From positions 19,036,260 to 19,100,259 of the forward strand of contig NC_081409.1 of the NCBI RefSeq assembly GCF_030272615.1: DNA of 64,000 nucleotides, read 5' to 3'. A model generated the notes under the pieces. The model worked only from the letters and a program-made list of their open reading frames with translations. It made no database searches and was not told where the DNA came from. Made by a program: the position numbers and the translations under genes. Positions 50,066-61,859 of this stretch are shown piece after piece. This DNA comes from Cryptomeria japonica. Lineage: Eukaryota; Streptophyta; Pinopsida; Cupressales; Cupressaceae. Each line of letters starts with the position of its first letter. The first letter of the stretch is position 1.

Positions 50066-51288
50066 TGTAGCGTCCTAAAATTGTGACACTTGCAATTTCG
50101 ACTGCATTTGGGTCTTCACGATGGTGATGCAACACAGAACCTGAATGGAGACCCCGAAACTTGTTCATGACACCAAAAACTGCATTTTTCAGCACCCTGG
50201 CCTGATCCTCCTTACACCCTGCTGTCCCTGGAGGTGGGACCATGGTGCCCAACACCCTGGTCCCCCAGGACCATGGCGCCCAATGCCCTGGTCCCTGGCC
50301 CTATTTTGGGCCCGGTCTCTTATGGGGCTTCGGGTCTTTAAGTTTGCAAATTGGAAAATAATCTTCCCAGGTCGGCCTAAGGTCGGGAAAATCAGTCTTT
50401 TAATCCTAATTGGCAAGTATATAAACTACATTTCCTCTCTCAAAAAGGGAGGAGGACATATGTGTGCAAAAAAAGGCGGAAGCGATATTCAAACATTCAA
50501 GCATTCAAGCATTCCTTCAAGCAATTGATCATTCTAAGTCTCCATTCAAGGCTAAGTGTTGCATTCAAGACAAGGATTCAACCATTGAAGAGGAGATCAC
50601 TTACAACACATTACATGCTACATACATTACACCTTCGCATGTAAGAATACAAACATTCTTACAACAAGGTATCAGTACTTGTTTACATTACAAACATTTA
50701 CATTTACAACATTCTCATTTCTTGGTTAATTCCAAAACTGGGGTTTGACCTAAAGGCAAACCCCTCATCCCTAACCCCCCAATCGTCCTCTCTTTTCTGT
50801 GTGTAGGTTGCAGGTACGCGGCTGTAATTGAAGATCTGGAATCCTTGTGCAGAGACGAACAGATCCCCCTTCGTTTCGCGGATTTTTCGGAGGACCGTGT
50901 GCACGCAGGGTGCCATCGTCCCATCAACTTTCGCTCAAATTTGCAGAATAGCACCATCTCAACATTTTACTGCTAATTCCAGGTCCGCAGCTTCATCCCA
51001 TATCCCTATCTCTGTTTATAAGCAAATCTTTCCTACTTTACATGCATTCCTAGTTCAATCTTTCTATCTACATTCTTTACAAAAGAGGGTATCCTTGCTA
51101 TCACAACCCTTGAAACTCATTTAGAATCCAATCTTGCATAACGTGGGATTGGATCTTGTGGGTTTCAACCCCTCTTTTGAATGTAAAGTTTCTCCCAAGT
51201 GAAAACCATCAACCCTAGTGACTCTCCCTTCTCTCTCCTCGGAGTTGGGGAGGGGAGAACGACTAGGGTTCGATTTTTCCGCTTTACA
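50066..51288 (+). repeat. 5' LTR of the gag-only element
   Basis: 1223 bp from TGTAGCGTCC to GCTTTACA. TATA box TATATAAA at 50418-50425. Two adjacent GGACCATGG...CCCTGGTCC modules at 50236-50295, and a related one at 50892-50921. Confidence 0.92.
50418..50425 (+). promoter_or_regulatory. LTR TATA box
   Basis: TATATAAA in the 5' LTR. The 3' LTR copy at about 57000 has changed to TATATAGA. Confidence 0.6.
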
Positions 51289-51290
51289 TT

Positions 51291-51309
51291 TTGGTGAACC
51301 CGACGTGAA
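51291..51309 (+). promoter_or_regulatory. Primer-binding site of the gag-only element
   Basis: TGGTGAACCCGACGTGAAC two to three bases after the LTR. Position and leading TGG fit a tRNA primer site; I do not assign the tRNA. Confidence 0.65.
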
Positions 51310-52562
51310 CATCCTCATTTTGATTATTCATGGTTAGATCTGAAAAATTTGCTTCCTTAATTACATTTCCATGTTTGATCTTTTGCAAAATTTAGAGGTT
51401 GATTGCATAAAAACCCTAAAATTTTCTTTTTAGTAATTAAGCTTGTGAAATGTTTAATTGTTAATGCTTGTTTCAGATCTACCCTTCTATTGCAAATTGT
51501 CAATTCATATTTGTGCTTTAATTCTGAAAATTAAGTGGTTAAGTGTCAAAACCCTAATTTTTAAAACCTTCTTGATTCAACCTTTGACTGATAATTTGAC
51601 TGATCAAAACACCTCCAAATCGGCTGTAATTTTGGATTCCGCAATATAATCACAATATCTTTCATCCCTGAAAATTTGGAAAAAAGTTGCGAGGACCGTG
51701 TGCATCCCGAGCGCCATCGTCCCCGACATTTTTTCCAAAATTTCGGGAGCTAGATCTTACTGTATTTTTCTGCTAAAATCCAGAATTTTGGCTCATTTTA
51801 TCAATTTCAACACTATCAAAATTAAAGTCAAAGTTGGTCTAGCGATTGCTTGGTTTAAGGCTTCTAATCATTCAAAAATCATTGAAATTAAAATTCATAT
51901 CAAAATTGTGTTTCTTACAGTCCTAAATCTGAAAAGTGTGTTAGCATTCATTCAAAATTTCAGTGCTTTATTCAAATTTTTGCAGTTTGTGACTTTTGAA
52001 ATTAAGTGTCTAATTGCGATAACCTTGATTTCCACTTTCAAATTTGAATTTTGCGTGAAATTGAGTCAACTTTTAAATTTCAAAACTTGCATTGCTTTTA
52101 GTATTCCCTCTAAAATCATAAAATTCAAAATTTCAGTTTCCCTCTCTTTTTCAAAATTCAAAATTTACAGTTTTCAACAATCTTGGTAGGGTTCAATTTC
52201 GAGATTGCAACTTTAATTTGACCTATCTACAGATCGTAAAATCACTCAATTTTTTCAGATTAGCTTTAAAATCATCATAACTTTCATCCCTGAAAATTTT
52301 GAAAAAAGTTGCGAGGACCGTGTGCACTCCATTCGCCACGGTCCTGGACATTTTTTCTGAAATTTTGGGAGATTGTCCTGATTGCATTTTACAGCTTAAA
52401 TCTAGGAGATTGGCTGATTTTATTGAAATTTGCTACCTCTAAAATTCAAAATCTTCTCTCTCTCTTTAGTGCATGATTTTTACAACAATAAGTCCTACTT
52501 ACACTATTCCCATTAGATGAAGCCTTAGAATTAAGTCTTTCCAAGGTGTAATTACCGAGGAG
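51310..52562 (+). other. Long leader of the gag-only element
   Basis: Non-coding and AT-rich. It has two copies of a block with CATCCCTGAAAATTT, AAAAAAGTTGCGAGGACCGTG and ACATTTTTTC (51660-51745 and 52275-52360), whose GGACCGTG part also occurs in both LTRs. Open frames here (for example 51698-52189) show no domain. Confidence 0.6.
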
Positions 52563-55500
52563 ATGGAACCTAATTTGAATGGCCTCTTTAATGAGGACAT
52601 GGGTAATTCCTCTAATCCTCTTAATGATGAAGAAGCTCTCCATGAGGTTTCTGTAGAACAACTTTTGAAATTGGATAACCAATTTAATGATTTTCGACAA
52701 TGGATGTCTCAAGAATACCCCGATAGCGAAGCTCTTTCATTAATTGAGGGTCTAAAGCGTATGGTTCAAAGTGATAAGAATGGAATTGATATTTTGCGTG
52801 GTATTGCACACATTGTGGATTCGAATGTGATGCCTATGAAAAGTTGTGTCGAATCCTTAGGTTATACACAACCTCCTACTCAAGTCAATCATTCTATTCC
52901 TTTGACGACTCCTATTGCTAGTATACCTACTTTTACATCAAACATAATGACTACTTCAACACAAGATATTCCCCCTATGATCACCAGTCATGGGGGCAAT
53001 CCCTCTTCTTCAATCAACCCTCTTCCTTCATTCAATCCAAATTCTTCATTCATTCCTTCAATAAGTGTTCCTATTATATCACCACAAATGAACATGACGC
53101 AAGGGGGCAATTCATTTAACCCTTCCATTCCTCCTTGTAGTGTTCCTCCTGTCCAATCATCTCCTATGACTAACTATCATAGTGTCCCACCACCTTACTC
53201 TCTAACTTCTTTCAATAACATAACACCTCCTTCGCAATCTAACACGTCTAATATGAATTCTTCGACTGAAGCAACCATTAACAATCTTGCACAAACTGTC
53301 TCTTCTTTACAGCAACAAATTGCCTCTATGAATCAATCTAAGTTTAGTGTGCCCACATTTGATGTTGCGAGCCCACTTTCTCTTGACATTGTTCGAGCTA
53401 TCCCCCCTAAACATGTTGAAATTCCGCATTTGGAGCTTTATAATGGTAAGGGTGATCCTCTAACACATGTTAAGACCTTTCAAACAATATGTATCGATTT
53501 TGCTTATGACCAAAGGTTGCTTGCAAAACTGTTTACTAGAACATTAAGAGATAAAGCCCTACAATGGTATTGCTCGTTGCTTTCCTATTCTATTACTTCT
53601 TTCGAACAACTTGCAAATGCTTTCATTCAACAATTTCAAAACAATATAAGTCCTAAAGTTACTTTGATTGATTTAATGCATTGTAAACAAGGTGTTAAAG
53701 AAAAAGTGATTGATTTCATTGGTAGATATAAGCATTTGTATGCTCAAATTTCCTTTCCAGTGCCTGACAATGATATTCAAAGAATCTTTATTTATAATTT
53801 AAAAAAAGATATTAGAGAAAAACTCCTATTTTCTGAGTTTACTTCTTTCCAACAGTTGTGCGCAACTCTTCACAATTATCAACTAACTGTGAGTCAAATG
53901 GAACAAGCAAATCCTATGGCTCTGGGTGATAAGGGTGATAGTAGTCAACAACCATTTGGGAAGTTTAAACCGAACATAGAGTCCATTAAATTCAATGAAA
54001 ACATCATCAACAACAATGTAAATGCAGCATCAGGTGTGCCTCCTATTTCTAAGTTTTTCAAGAAAGAAAGAAAGTTTACTCCTTTGAATGAATCATTGCA
54101 TAGTATTATGAATAAGTTATTGGAACAAAATGTGCTTACTCTTCCTCCTATAAGGCAAATAGATCCTGCAAAGATTAATTCACCCTATTTTGATAACAAA
54201 TCTTTTTGTCAATTTCATCGTCATCCTAGGCATGATACTGAAAAATGTTTTGCTTTAAAGGGTAAAATTCAAGATTTGATTGATAATAATACTATCTCTG
54301 TTTCTGGTGTGAATGATAAAGGCAACACATCTGTAGCTCCTCCTAACCAAAATCTTAAGATTTTTACTGATCCATTACCTTCTCATACCTCTAATGCGAT
54401 TGATACTAATGATTCCTCTGTCTCACCTGATGATCTTGTGTCCATGACTCCGAATGTGATTAACTTTGTGGAACAACAGAAAATCCCTAAAGAACCTTCC
54501 ATCACCTTTGATTCTAGTGAAACTATCAGGGCACCTGATGGTCCTTTATATATAGTTGCAAAAGTCAAGAATACACCTTGCCATGGAGTGCTTATTGATC
54601 CTTCTTGCATGGTTAATGTCATTACTGAAGAATTTCTTTTTACTTTGCAATTGAATCAAGTGATTTATGACGAAACAAATGTGGTTGTGAAGCTATTTGA
54701 TGCATTTTCTTCTCCTGCAATTGGTTCTATTACATTACCTATTGAGGTCCATAACAAATCCCTTGATGTGGACTTTGCTATTATTCCATCATCTAAACAA
54801 TTTCGTGTGAAGCTAGGCTATCCTTGGCTATCTTCCATGAAAGCTATTGCTTCTCCTATTCATAAGTGTTTGAAATTTCTCCATAATGGTGAAGTTGTTA
54901 CTGTCAATCATAGTCTCTTTAAACCTGCTGAAAGAACTTCTAGTGTTCCTATTAATTACTTTTGGCCTAAACAATTCCAATCTCTTCCACCGCGAAGTGA
55001 TCATCTTTTCAAATCTTATCAAAAGTGGAAAAAAGATATGATCCTATCTCTAAGTGAACCTAGAACACCCAAACTTGACATTCCTATCATTCTTGAGAAG
55101 GAAGTTCTTCCTTTGAAAGATAAAACTAATGTCTTTCCTCAAGAAGACTCCCAACCCATTCCTATGAATGTGACTATGCCTATATCTAATAAACTTCCTA
55201 AAAGTAGACCTATAGCTCCTCGTCATGATGGACTTGGTCTCCTTCCTAAACCGAATATTCCTCCTTTGTATGGAGTAGTTCCTCCTCCTTCCTCTTATGG
55301 AGAGAAGAGACCTTCCTCTTCTCCTATTGTTCAACCTAAGAGACCAAAACCTAAACACCCAAGTGATAAGGATGAGAACAATCTTCTCAACTTCCTACTA
55401 AGACTAGACGAAATCGTTCTGCACGTGAACGTCGATGAAAGCGTCGTCTTAGAGCTCAGGCAGCTGCTTCTCAAACTTTGCAATCCCCAAAAACACCTTC

Positions 55501-55610
55501 AGCTAGTATTATTCCATTTTCTCCTTAGCCAAAAATTGAGCCAAAATCTCCTAAACATAAGATGCATGATCGTCTTGATCCTGTGCGAGTTAAAGATCCT
55601 ATTTTTATAA
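52563..55610 (+). CDS. Gag with protease-like domain (gag-only element)
   Basis: 1015-residue open frame from ATG 52563. About 1-280 is a Ser/Pro/Asn-rich N-terminal part. About 282-442 is the retrotransposon gag (capsid) domain (HLELYNGKGDPLTHVKTFQ, LRDKALQWY). About 548-562 is a zinc-knuckle-like FCQFHRHPRHDTEKC. About 660-780 is a retropepsin-like fold in which the catalytic Asp-Ser/Thr/Gly-Gly is replaced by DPSC (LIDPSCMVNV), though VKLGYPWLSS is kept; proteolysis is therefore doubtful. About 840-940 is Pro/Lys-rich. The last 75 residues look out of frame: a shift near 55370 leads to another frame that carries the basic C-terminus. Likely role: particle protein using enzymes from related elements. 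Confidence 0.85.
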   Translation: MEPNLNGLFNEDMGNSSNPLNDEEALHEVSVEQLLKLDNQFNDFRQWMSQEYPDSEALSLIEGLKRMVQSDKNGIDILRGIAHIVDSNVMPMKSCVESLGYTQPPTQVNHSIPLTTPIASIPTFTSNIMTTSTQDIPPMITSHGGNPSSSINPLPSFNPNSSFIPSISVPIISPQMNMTQGGNSFNPSIPPCSVPPVQSSPMTNYHSVPPPYSLTSFNNITPPSQSNTSNMNSSTEATINNLAQTVSSLQQQIASMNQSKFSVPTFDVASPLSLDIVRAIPPKHVEIPHLELYNGKGDPLTHVKTFQTICIDFAYDQRLLAKLFTRTLRDKALQWYCSLLSYSITSFEQLANAFIQQFQNNISPKVTLIDLMHCKQGVKEKVIDFIGRYKHLYAQISFPVPDNDIQRIFIYNLKKDIREKLLFSEFTSFQQLCATLHNYQLTVSQMEQANPMALGDKGDSSQQPFGKFKPNIESIKFNENIINNNVNAASGVPPISKFFKKERKFTPLNESLHSIMNKLLEQNVLTLPPIRQIDPAKINSPYFDNKSFCQFHRHPRHDTEKCFALKGKIQDLIDNNTISVSGVNDKGNTSVAPPNQNLKIFTDPLPSHTSNAIDTNDSSVSPDDLVSMTPNVINFVEQQKIPKEPSITFDSSETIRAPDGPLYIVAKVKNTPCHGVLIDPSCMVNVITEEFLFTLQLNQVIYDETNVVVKLFDAFSSPAIGSITLPIEVHNKSLDVDFAIIPSSKQFRVKLGYPWLSSMKAIASPIHKCLKFLHNGEVVTVNHSLFKPAERTSSVPINYFWPKQFQSLPPRSDHLFKSYQKWKKDMILSLSEPRTPKLDIPIILEKEVLPLKDKTNVFPQEDSQPIPMNVTMPISNKLPKSRPIAPRHDGLGLLPKPNIPPLYGVVPPPSSYGEKRPSSSPIVQPKRPKPKHPSDKDENNLLNFLLRLDEIVLHVNVDESVVLELRQLLLKLCNPQKHLQLVLFHFLLSQKLSQNLLNIRCMIVLILCELKILFL

Positions 55611-55873
55611 ATCTTGAGGATGATATAGATGAAAATGTTATTCATGATGAAAATGTTACTCCTGTTCATTCCGATAGTGAATATGAATATGTTGATGTTG
55701 ATAACCATTTATCTAACGCATTTTCTAAAGCACTTATCCTAGCTCCTAGACAAGAACACCGTGGCTTGGGGTATGAACATAGCCCTTGTTTGGATCTTGT
55801 GATAGCTCCATCTACTGTGTTGGATGTTCCTCCTTTAGTGTGTTTCCTACCTTCCCGAAATATTGATCAGTAA
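55380..55873 (+). pseudogene. Shifted C-terminal frame of the gag-only protein
   Basis: The frame in phase with 55562-55873 begins with a basic stretch (KTRRNRSARERR) at about 55395, passes two stops (near 55436 and 55528), then gives an acidic, Asp/Glu-rich tail ending at 55873 (LPSRNIDQ). Probably the original C-terminus of the upstream gag. Confidence 0.6.
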
Positions 55874-56632
55874 GATCGGGGGGTAGATGACGTGCTAGAC
55901 TAGTTTCATTAGCATAGCAGATTCTCTCCTCCTCTCTTTTGTTACTTCTTCTATGTGTTATTCTCATTCTTCTATTTGTTGTCCTTAGTGTTGTCTACTT
56001 GAGGACGATGCAAAGCATTGAGATCTTTTGGTCTCTCTCATGTTGACTCAAAAGACACATGTGTTCCCTTCTTCTAGGTGACCTTCCTTGATTGGGGAAT
56101 GAAGAACAATTATGCATACATACATATGATATACATGAATTATCATACAGCATACTGACCCCAAGGAAAGCGAAGTCACCTTGTGCTTTGTGTTTTGTAT
56201 CTATTATCCTTGGTCTTATCTCACACTTGGGGGATAAATCCTTGTGATAACGTGCTCCTTTCCCTTCTCATTTCTTATATGTATCACTACCTTAAAGCAA
56301 TCACCCCCGATGAGGCATGTGCAATCGCTTTAACGTAGGGGGGCATACATCCCGTTCATATCTTTTCAAGATACTTGAAAATTTCTTGACAAATTTAGCT
56401 TTGCCTTGAAAATTTTTGATATCTTTCTTGCATGACTCATAGTGAGAGAACCTTACTACTGACAGTCATGGTTCTCCCTCGTGATCTTCCCTTTTACTTT
56501 GTCAATCGAAGTCGTAAGATCCTTAGTCCACTGGGGGCTTGGTGTATCTTGCCTCCTTGACGTGGTGAAAGTTTTTCAATGTTGTTTCCTTATACTTTAC
56601 CGGAAGAATTGGCGTACGCTTATAATCCCGCT
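55874..56632 (+). other. 3' untranslated region of the gag-only element
   Basis: No coding motif; in particular no RT or integrase remnant. Confidence 0.7.
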
Positions 56633-56647
56633 AAAGTGGGGGCTAAA
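56633..56647 (+). promoter_or_regulatory. Polypurine tract of the gag-only element
   Basis: AAAGTGGGGGCTAAA immediately before the 3' LTR start TGTAGCG. Confidence 0.85.
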
Positions 56648-57862
56648 TGTAGCGTCCTAAAATTGTGACACTTGCAATTTCGACTGCATTTGGGTCTTCA
56701 CGATGGCGATGCAACACAGAACCTGAATGGAGACCCCGAAACTTGTTCATGACACCAAAAACTGCATTTTTCAGCACCCTGGCCTGATCCTCCTTGCACC
56801 CTGCAGTCCCTGGAGGTGGGACCATGGCGCCCAGTGCCCTGGTCCTTCAGGACCATGGTGCCCAGCGCCCTGGTCCTTGGCCCTATTTTGGGCCTGGTCT
56901 CTTATGGGGCTTCGGGTCTTTAAGTTTGCAAATTGGAAAATAATCTTCCCAGGTCGGCCTAAGGTCGGGAAAATCAGTCTTTTAATCCTAATTGGCAAGT
57001 ATATAGACTACATTTCCTCTCTCAAAAAGGGAGGAGGACATATGTGTGCAAAAAAAGGCGGAAGCGATATTCAAACATTCAAGCATTCAAGCATTCCTTC
57101 AAGCAATTGATCATTCTAAGTCTCCATTCAAGGCTAAGTGTTGCATTCAAGACAAGGATTCAACCATTGAAGAGGAGATCACTTACAACACATTACATGC
57201 TACACACATTACACCTTTGCATGTAAGAATACAAACATTCTTACAACAAGGTATCAGTACTTGTTTACATTACAAACATTTACATTTACAACATTCTCAT
57301 TTCTTGGTTAATTCCAAAACTGGGGTTTGACCTAAAGGCAAACCCCTCATCCCTAACCCCCCAATCGTCCTTTCTTTTCTATGTGTAGGTTGCAGGTACG
57401 CGGCTGTAATTGAAGATCTAGAATCCTTGTGCAGAGACGAACAGATCCCCCTTCATTTCGCGGATTTTTCGGAGGACCGTGTGCACGCCGGGCACCATCG
57501 TCCCATCAACTTTCACTCAAATATGCAGAACAGCACCATCTCAACATTTTACTGCTAATTCCAGGTCCGCAGCTTCATCCCATATCCCTATCTCTATTTA
57601 TAAGCGAATCTTTCCTACTTTACATGCATTCCTAGTTCAATCTTTCTATCTACATTCTTTACAAAAGAGGGTATCCTTGCTATCACAACCCTTGAAACTC
57701 ATTTAGAATACAATCTTGCATAACGTGGGATTGGATCTTGTGGGTTTCAACCCCTCTTTTGAATGTAAAGTTTCTCCCAAGTGAAAACCATCAACCCTAG
57801 TGACTCACCCTTCTCTCTCCTCGGAGTTGGGGAGGGGAGAACGACTAGGGTTCGATTTTTCT
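56648..57862 (+). repeat. 3' LTR of the gag-only element, end trimmed
   Basis: Matches 50066-51280. It stops at CGATTTTTCT where the 5' LTR goes on to CCGCTTTACA. Directly after it the minus-strand gag of element D resumes. Confidence 0.9.
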
Positions 57863-60258
57863 GCAGTTTCTCTCAAGATTTTGTCAAGAATGGCTTTATG
57901 TGCGAGGGATATGCATAAGAGCTCAAGGATTGAAATGAGCGTAGGTGTTTCCCTAACTGTTTTACAAGGTCATACTCAAGTTTGGTTGATGAGGAAGCAG
58001 TGCTTTTGGCTGGAGCACCTTGCAAAGTGAATTTACCTCGACAGGTTGTGACATGACATTCAGAGGTAGGTTCGGAAGAAGATCCAACACCTTTTAGGAC
58101 AATCTTGGGTCTCTGGGTAGAATTCTCAGGGTTTTTGTCCTTGATGATAATGGTAGAGACGTAATTGTCCATTGAAATGTGATTGATAGTTGAATCATAG
58201 TTATAGGTTGCTCTGGTATAGTTGGTTTGGTCATCTGTGGCTTTAGCTTTTCCCTTGTCATGCATTGGGAATGGTTCCTTAAACATCTCATGTTCTTGAT
58301 TGGATGAGTGCCCTTCAATCTCAATGTCACCCCTATCAATGAGATCTTGTATGATGTTCTTCAGTTGATGACAATTTCCTGTCTTATGACCCTTGCTCTT
58401 ATGAAATTCACAATACTCATCATCATTCCACCAATTTGGTTTAACCTTTGGCTCATATGGAGGAAAATCTGGAATAGTGATTACCTTGTTTGCCAGTAGC
58501 TTCTTGAAAACTGGCTCAAGTGTTTCTCCCAATGGAGTGTACTTCCTTCGTGATCTGGAAGTTGTTTGAGTATTCACTTGATTGTTTGTAGAACTTGATC
58601 CAGAAAAATTGAATTTGGGTCGCACTGTATTGGCATCAACAACACCATCATTGACCGTGTTCTTGTTTTTATTCCAAAATCTTGGCTTGTCTTTTCCTTT
58701 AAAGTCATCTTTGTTTTCCTTGAATATCTTAATGACTCCTTGTTCAATTAGGACCTTCTCTATTGCTAAGCCTTTTTCAATGACGTCCTTGAAGGTGGAC
58801 AAACAAGCTTTCCTTAGATCATAGCCAATGTCTTTGTTAACATTTTGTGTGAACATCTCTACCATTTGTTTTTGTGGAATTTCACAAGAGCATCTGTTGG
58901 CTAGATTTCTCCATCTTTGTAAAAATGATGCAAAAGACTCTCCCTCTTTTTGCTTGGTGTTGCACAAAGTAGTGACAGATATGTCTGTCTCTATGTTGTA
59001 GGAGAAATGTTGAATAAATGTCTCTGCTAAGTCACCCCATGACTTAATTTCAAGTGGAAGTTGGGAGAACCATTCCATAGCTTGATCACCTAAGCTCTGT
59101 GGGAATAATCTCATCAAATATGTCTCTTCTGCTGCTATCTCAATGCAAGCTATGAAAAACTGTCTTATGTGTGCCTTAGGATCCCCTTTTCCTCTATACT
59201 TATCAAACTTAGGTGTCACAAAGTATGTAGGAAAAGGAGGCATTGGAATGCTCTTGTCAAATGGATAAGGACATATGTCTCTCATTGTGTATGTTGGCTT
59301 CGGTGTATTTATGTCCTCCATTTTCTTTTGTAAGTCCCTGATTTGTTGCTCCAAATTGTTCTTAGGTGGAGATCGACTTCTTGGACCATACCCTATGCTT
59401 GAGGCACCAATTGGAGGAGGAGCATGTTGCATATATGGATGATATTGATCATACACATGTTCATATGGAGGAGGTCTATAGTGATGCTGCATATATGGAC
59501 CACTTGGTATAGATTCATGTTGAGGAACGCCATATCTATTTTGTCCATGTATACCATACTCTACAGGCATGTCATGTTCTAATGTGTTGCCCCCAAATTT
59601 GACATGGGGTTCCCTTGTGTCCAAATTTTGAGCATGCCTTTGAATATCCAATTGCTTTGGTGGTTGATCCTTAGTGTTGATATGTGATTGAACATATTTC
59701 TTTGCATAAGACTTCCATAATGGTCTGCGAAGGTGAGTATCATATGCTTGACCATGTGTATGTGGGACCTCTAGTTTTTGAAACAAAGATGATGATGATT
59801 CAGGTACCATATGTGGTCCTCTATTGCCTCCACTATTAGGTCTCCTTTGATCCATGTTGGAGTGAGGTTGTTGCAAAGGTCGATTTTCCATTATTTGAGA
59901 CATGTCAAAATCATGAGGTATCTTGGCTCCACTTTGTGCCATCATTTGTAAGAAGTATTGTCTATCCCTCCTCATTATTTTCCTCAACCAATCGATTGAA
60001 ATGGGGATTCATAATGGATTCTTCCACATCTGCTGAATGTATGAAAAAGTTGTCCATATTGTCATTGTGTGTATCATTGTTGTTTGTAGTGTCCGTGTTT
60101 TCAACATTTGGAATGTTTCTATAGGCATCCATGTCAGGTAATGTAGTATGATCAGAATTGAAAAAGATATCATTATCATACTCATAAGAACTCATGTTTG
60201 TGGACTCTTGAGCCTCTTTAGTTTCTCTCCTAGGTTTTTGAAGATGGGTTTCAACCAT
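57863..60258 (-). pseudogene. Gag of element D
   Basis: Starts at ATG 60258 with an acidic Asn/Asp-rich N-terminus, shifts frame near 59970, then stays open to 57873 (704 residues). The capsid domain lies about 59270-58730 (FDKYRGKGDPKAHIRQFF, LGDQAMEWFSQLP). The zinc-like CEFHKSKGHKTGNC is at about 58360-58410. Near the end a frameshift creates a stop at 57873; the other frame carries LDKILRETA up to the insertion edge and joins the protease at 50065 on the far side. The frame pairing across the insertion proves both halves are one gene. Confidence 0.88.
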
Positions 60259-61829
60259 GAACTAGGTATTGACCGAGATGTGTGAGACTAGATGAAAATG
60301 GAAAAAGTATGGAAGACCAAGGGTTGGATGGAATGTAAATGAATCTGAAGTGTACTTGCAATGTCCAAAGTGTAAGACCAAGTATGTATGTAGTAGAGTA
60401 GGTGTGACTTCCAAAGAGAGGATAGTTTCTCTTGATGAGGTAAGTTGACCTTGACTCTAAGTAAGACCAAATGAGACCCAAAGGTGATAGACCTTGATGA
60501 GGGACCACTTAGCAAAATGTTGTTGTATGTAGTGTGTTGACAAAGTATGATGAGGACAAGCAAGTGACCTTTTGACTCAAGTTTAGACAAATGTAAATTT
60601 AATGCAAGATGTAAAGCAATGATGGACTGTGTGAGACCCAAAGACAACTTGAATGCTAGATGAAAACCTGGAGAAACAACCTAGGAAGCTCAAGAATTCC
60701 GAAACTGATTGCTCTTGTTTGCTGGACTGTAAAATTTTTCCAATTTGTGAAGTTGTTGGTTGTGACCAAATCTGAATGTTTGACTATTTTTCGTGACAAG
60801 ATGACACAATGTTGATGAGGACTCAATGTTTGCAAGTGTTTAGACTCAAAATGACTCTAAGAAAAGTGTGTTGTTTGATGTAAAAATGTTTTGCATACAC
60901 TTGAAGACACAAAAGACACAATGTTTTGCTGTTTGGTCTTGAATGTTTTGAATGTTTAAATAAGTCAAGCACAATTCTTATGGCTGGCCAAGACAATAGT
61001 TGTTGATCCCATATGAGGTTTTACCCTCGAGGCTATGCTATTCAGAGCAGATACTTAGATGCTTGACCTCACTAGCTCCACCCTCGGCACTCACTTCTCG
61101 GGTCAGCCAAGCATCAGTCCCCACGAAAACTCCCCGTGGCGAACTTTGTAACTCTACTAAGAACCGTATGTGTGTGGGCCGCTACCAGAGGTCCGACCTC
61201 CTGCCCCAACAACTAGAAGGATTTGGGCTTCTAAAACAAAAAGGTGCTAGTAAGGGCATCCGCTCATGTGGCCATACATGCAACACTTTCAGCTCTGTAA
61301 ATACAGAAGGCTCCCAGCCGGTAGGGGTTACACCTTACAACTGATCAAATAAATTTGATCAAACGGGTTTATGGGGAGACATAGTGTCGGTATGAACTAA
61401 TCAGCACACGTTATCCATAGTTTTCACCATGAATACAGTTGTTTATAGTTGTTCGGAAGAGGTGGGTTTTCCTCACTACCACTTGGGTCATTCTCTTCTC
61501 ACTAGTAGTCCTAATGACCACACGGGAAGACAGGCCCTCTAAAGATTAAACAAAAAGAGCCTATTGCTCAAGACACAAAAGACAATGATTCAATTTTAGT
61601 GCACCAATTGAAGTGTTTGCTAGTCTATGAAAACAAGGCACACAATAAAAATCCAAAAACCCTTGCCAAGGACCTGCACCAAAGATTTATTAGTAGTTTG
61701 GTTTGTTTGAAATAATCACCCCTTCCTGCAAGCACACAAGTTAGGTAAATTTTAGATCCAAAAGACTTTGTGAAATAGGGGCCTTCAACAATGCGTTTTG
61801 TCGACCAATTCAAAGATCTGATTCATCAT
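60259..61829 (-). other. 5' leader of element D, with GC-richer segment
   Basis: Non-coding. 61000-61550 is clearly richer in G and C than the rest of the leader, with ACTCGAGGC-type short motifs and CCCCACGAAAACTCCCCGTGG (stem-like). The open frame at 61000-61344 has no known domain. Confidence 0.5.
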
Positions 61830-61859
61830 AAAAAAAAAAAAAACCATTTGTAAAATTTC

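Larger units (their letters stand above)
50066..57862 (+). mobile_element. Non-autonomous gag-only LTR retrotransposon (TR-GAG type)
   Basis: Plus-strand element inside element D: 5' LTR 50066-51288, primer site, long leader, one long gag/protease-like ORF, purine tract and 3' LTR from 56648. LTRs differ at only a few percent by eye, mostly transitions. There is no reverse transcriptase, RNase H or integrase anywhere between the LTRs, so it must have moved with enzymes supplied in trans. The target duplication cannot be seen on the right: the last few LTR bases and the flank copy of GATAG appear lost in a deletion of about a dozen bases at 57862. Confidence 0.85.

Noticed and set aside
49536-50255. 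239-residue frame as one protein
   Set aside because: Chimeric: 50066-50255 is antisense of the inserted element's LTR (repeated at 56648-56825); only 49536-50065 is protease.
50145-50748. Plus-strand ORFs in the 5' LTR, repeated at 56727-57330
   Set aside because: They occur in both LTRs simply because the LTRs are copies; no domain and no conserved start context.
51698-52189. 163-residue frame in the leader of the gag-only element
   Set aside because: AT-rich leader; Lys/Ile/Phe-biased with no domain, overlapping the repeated leader block.
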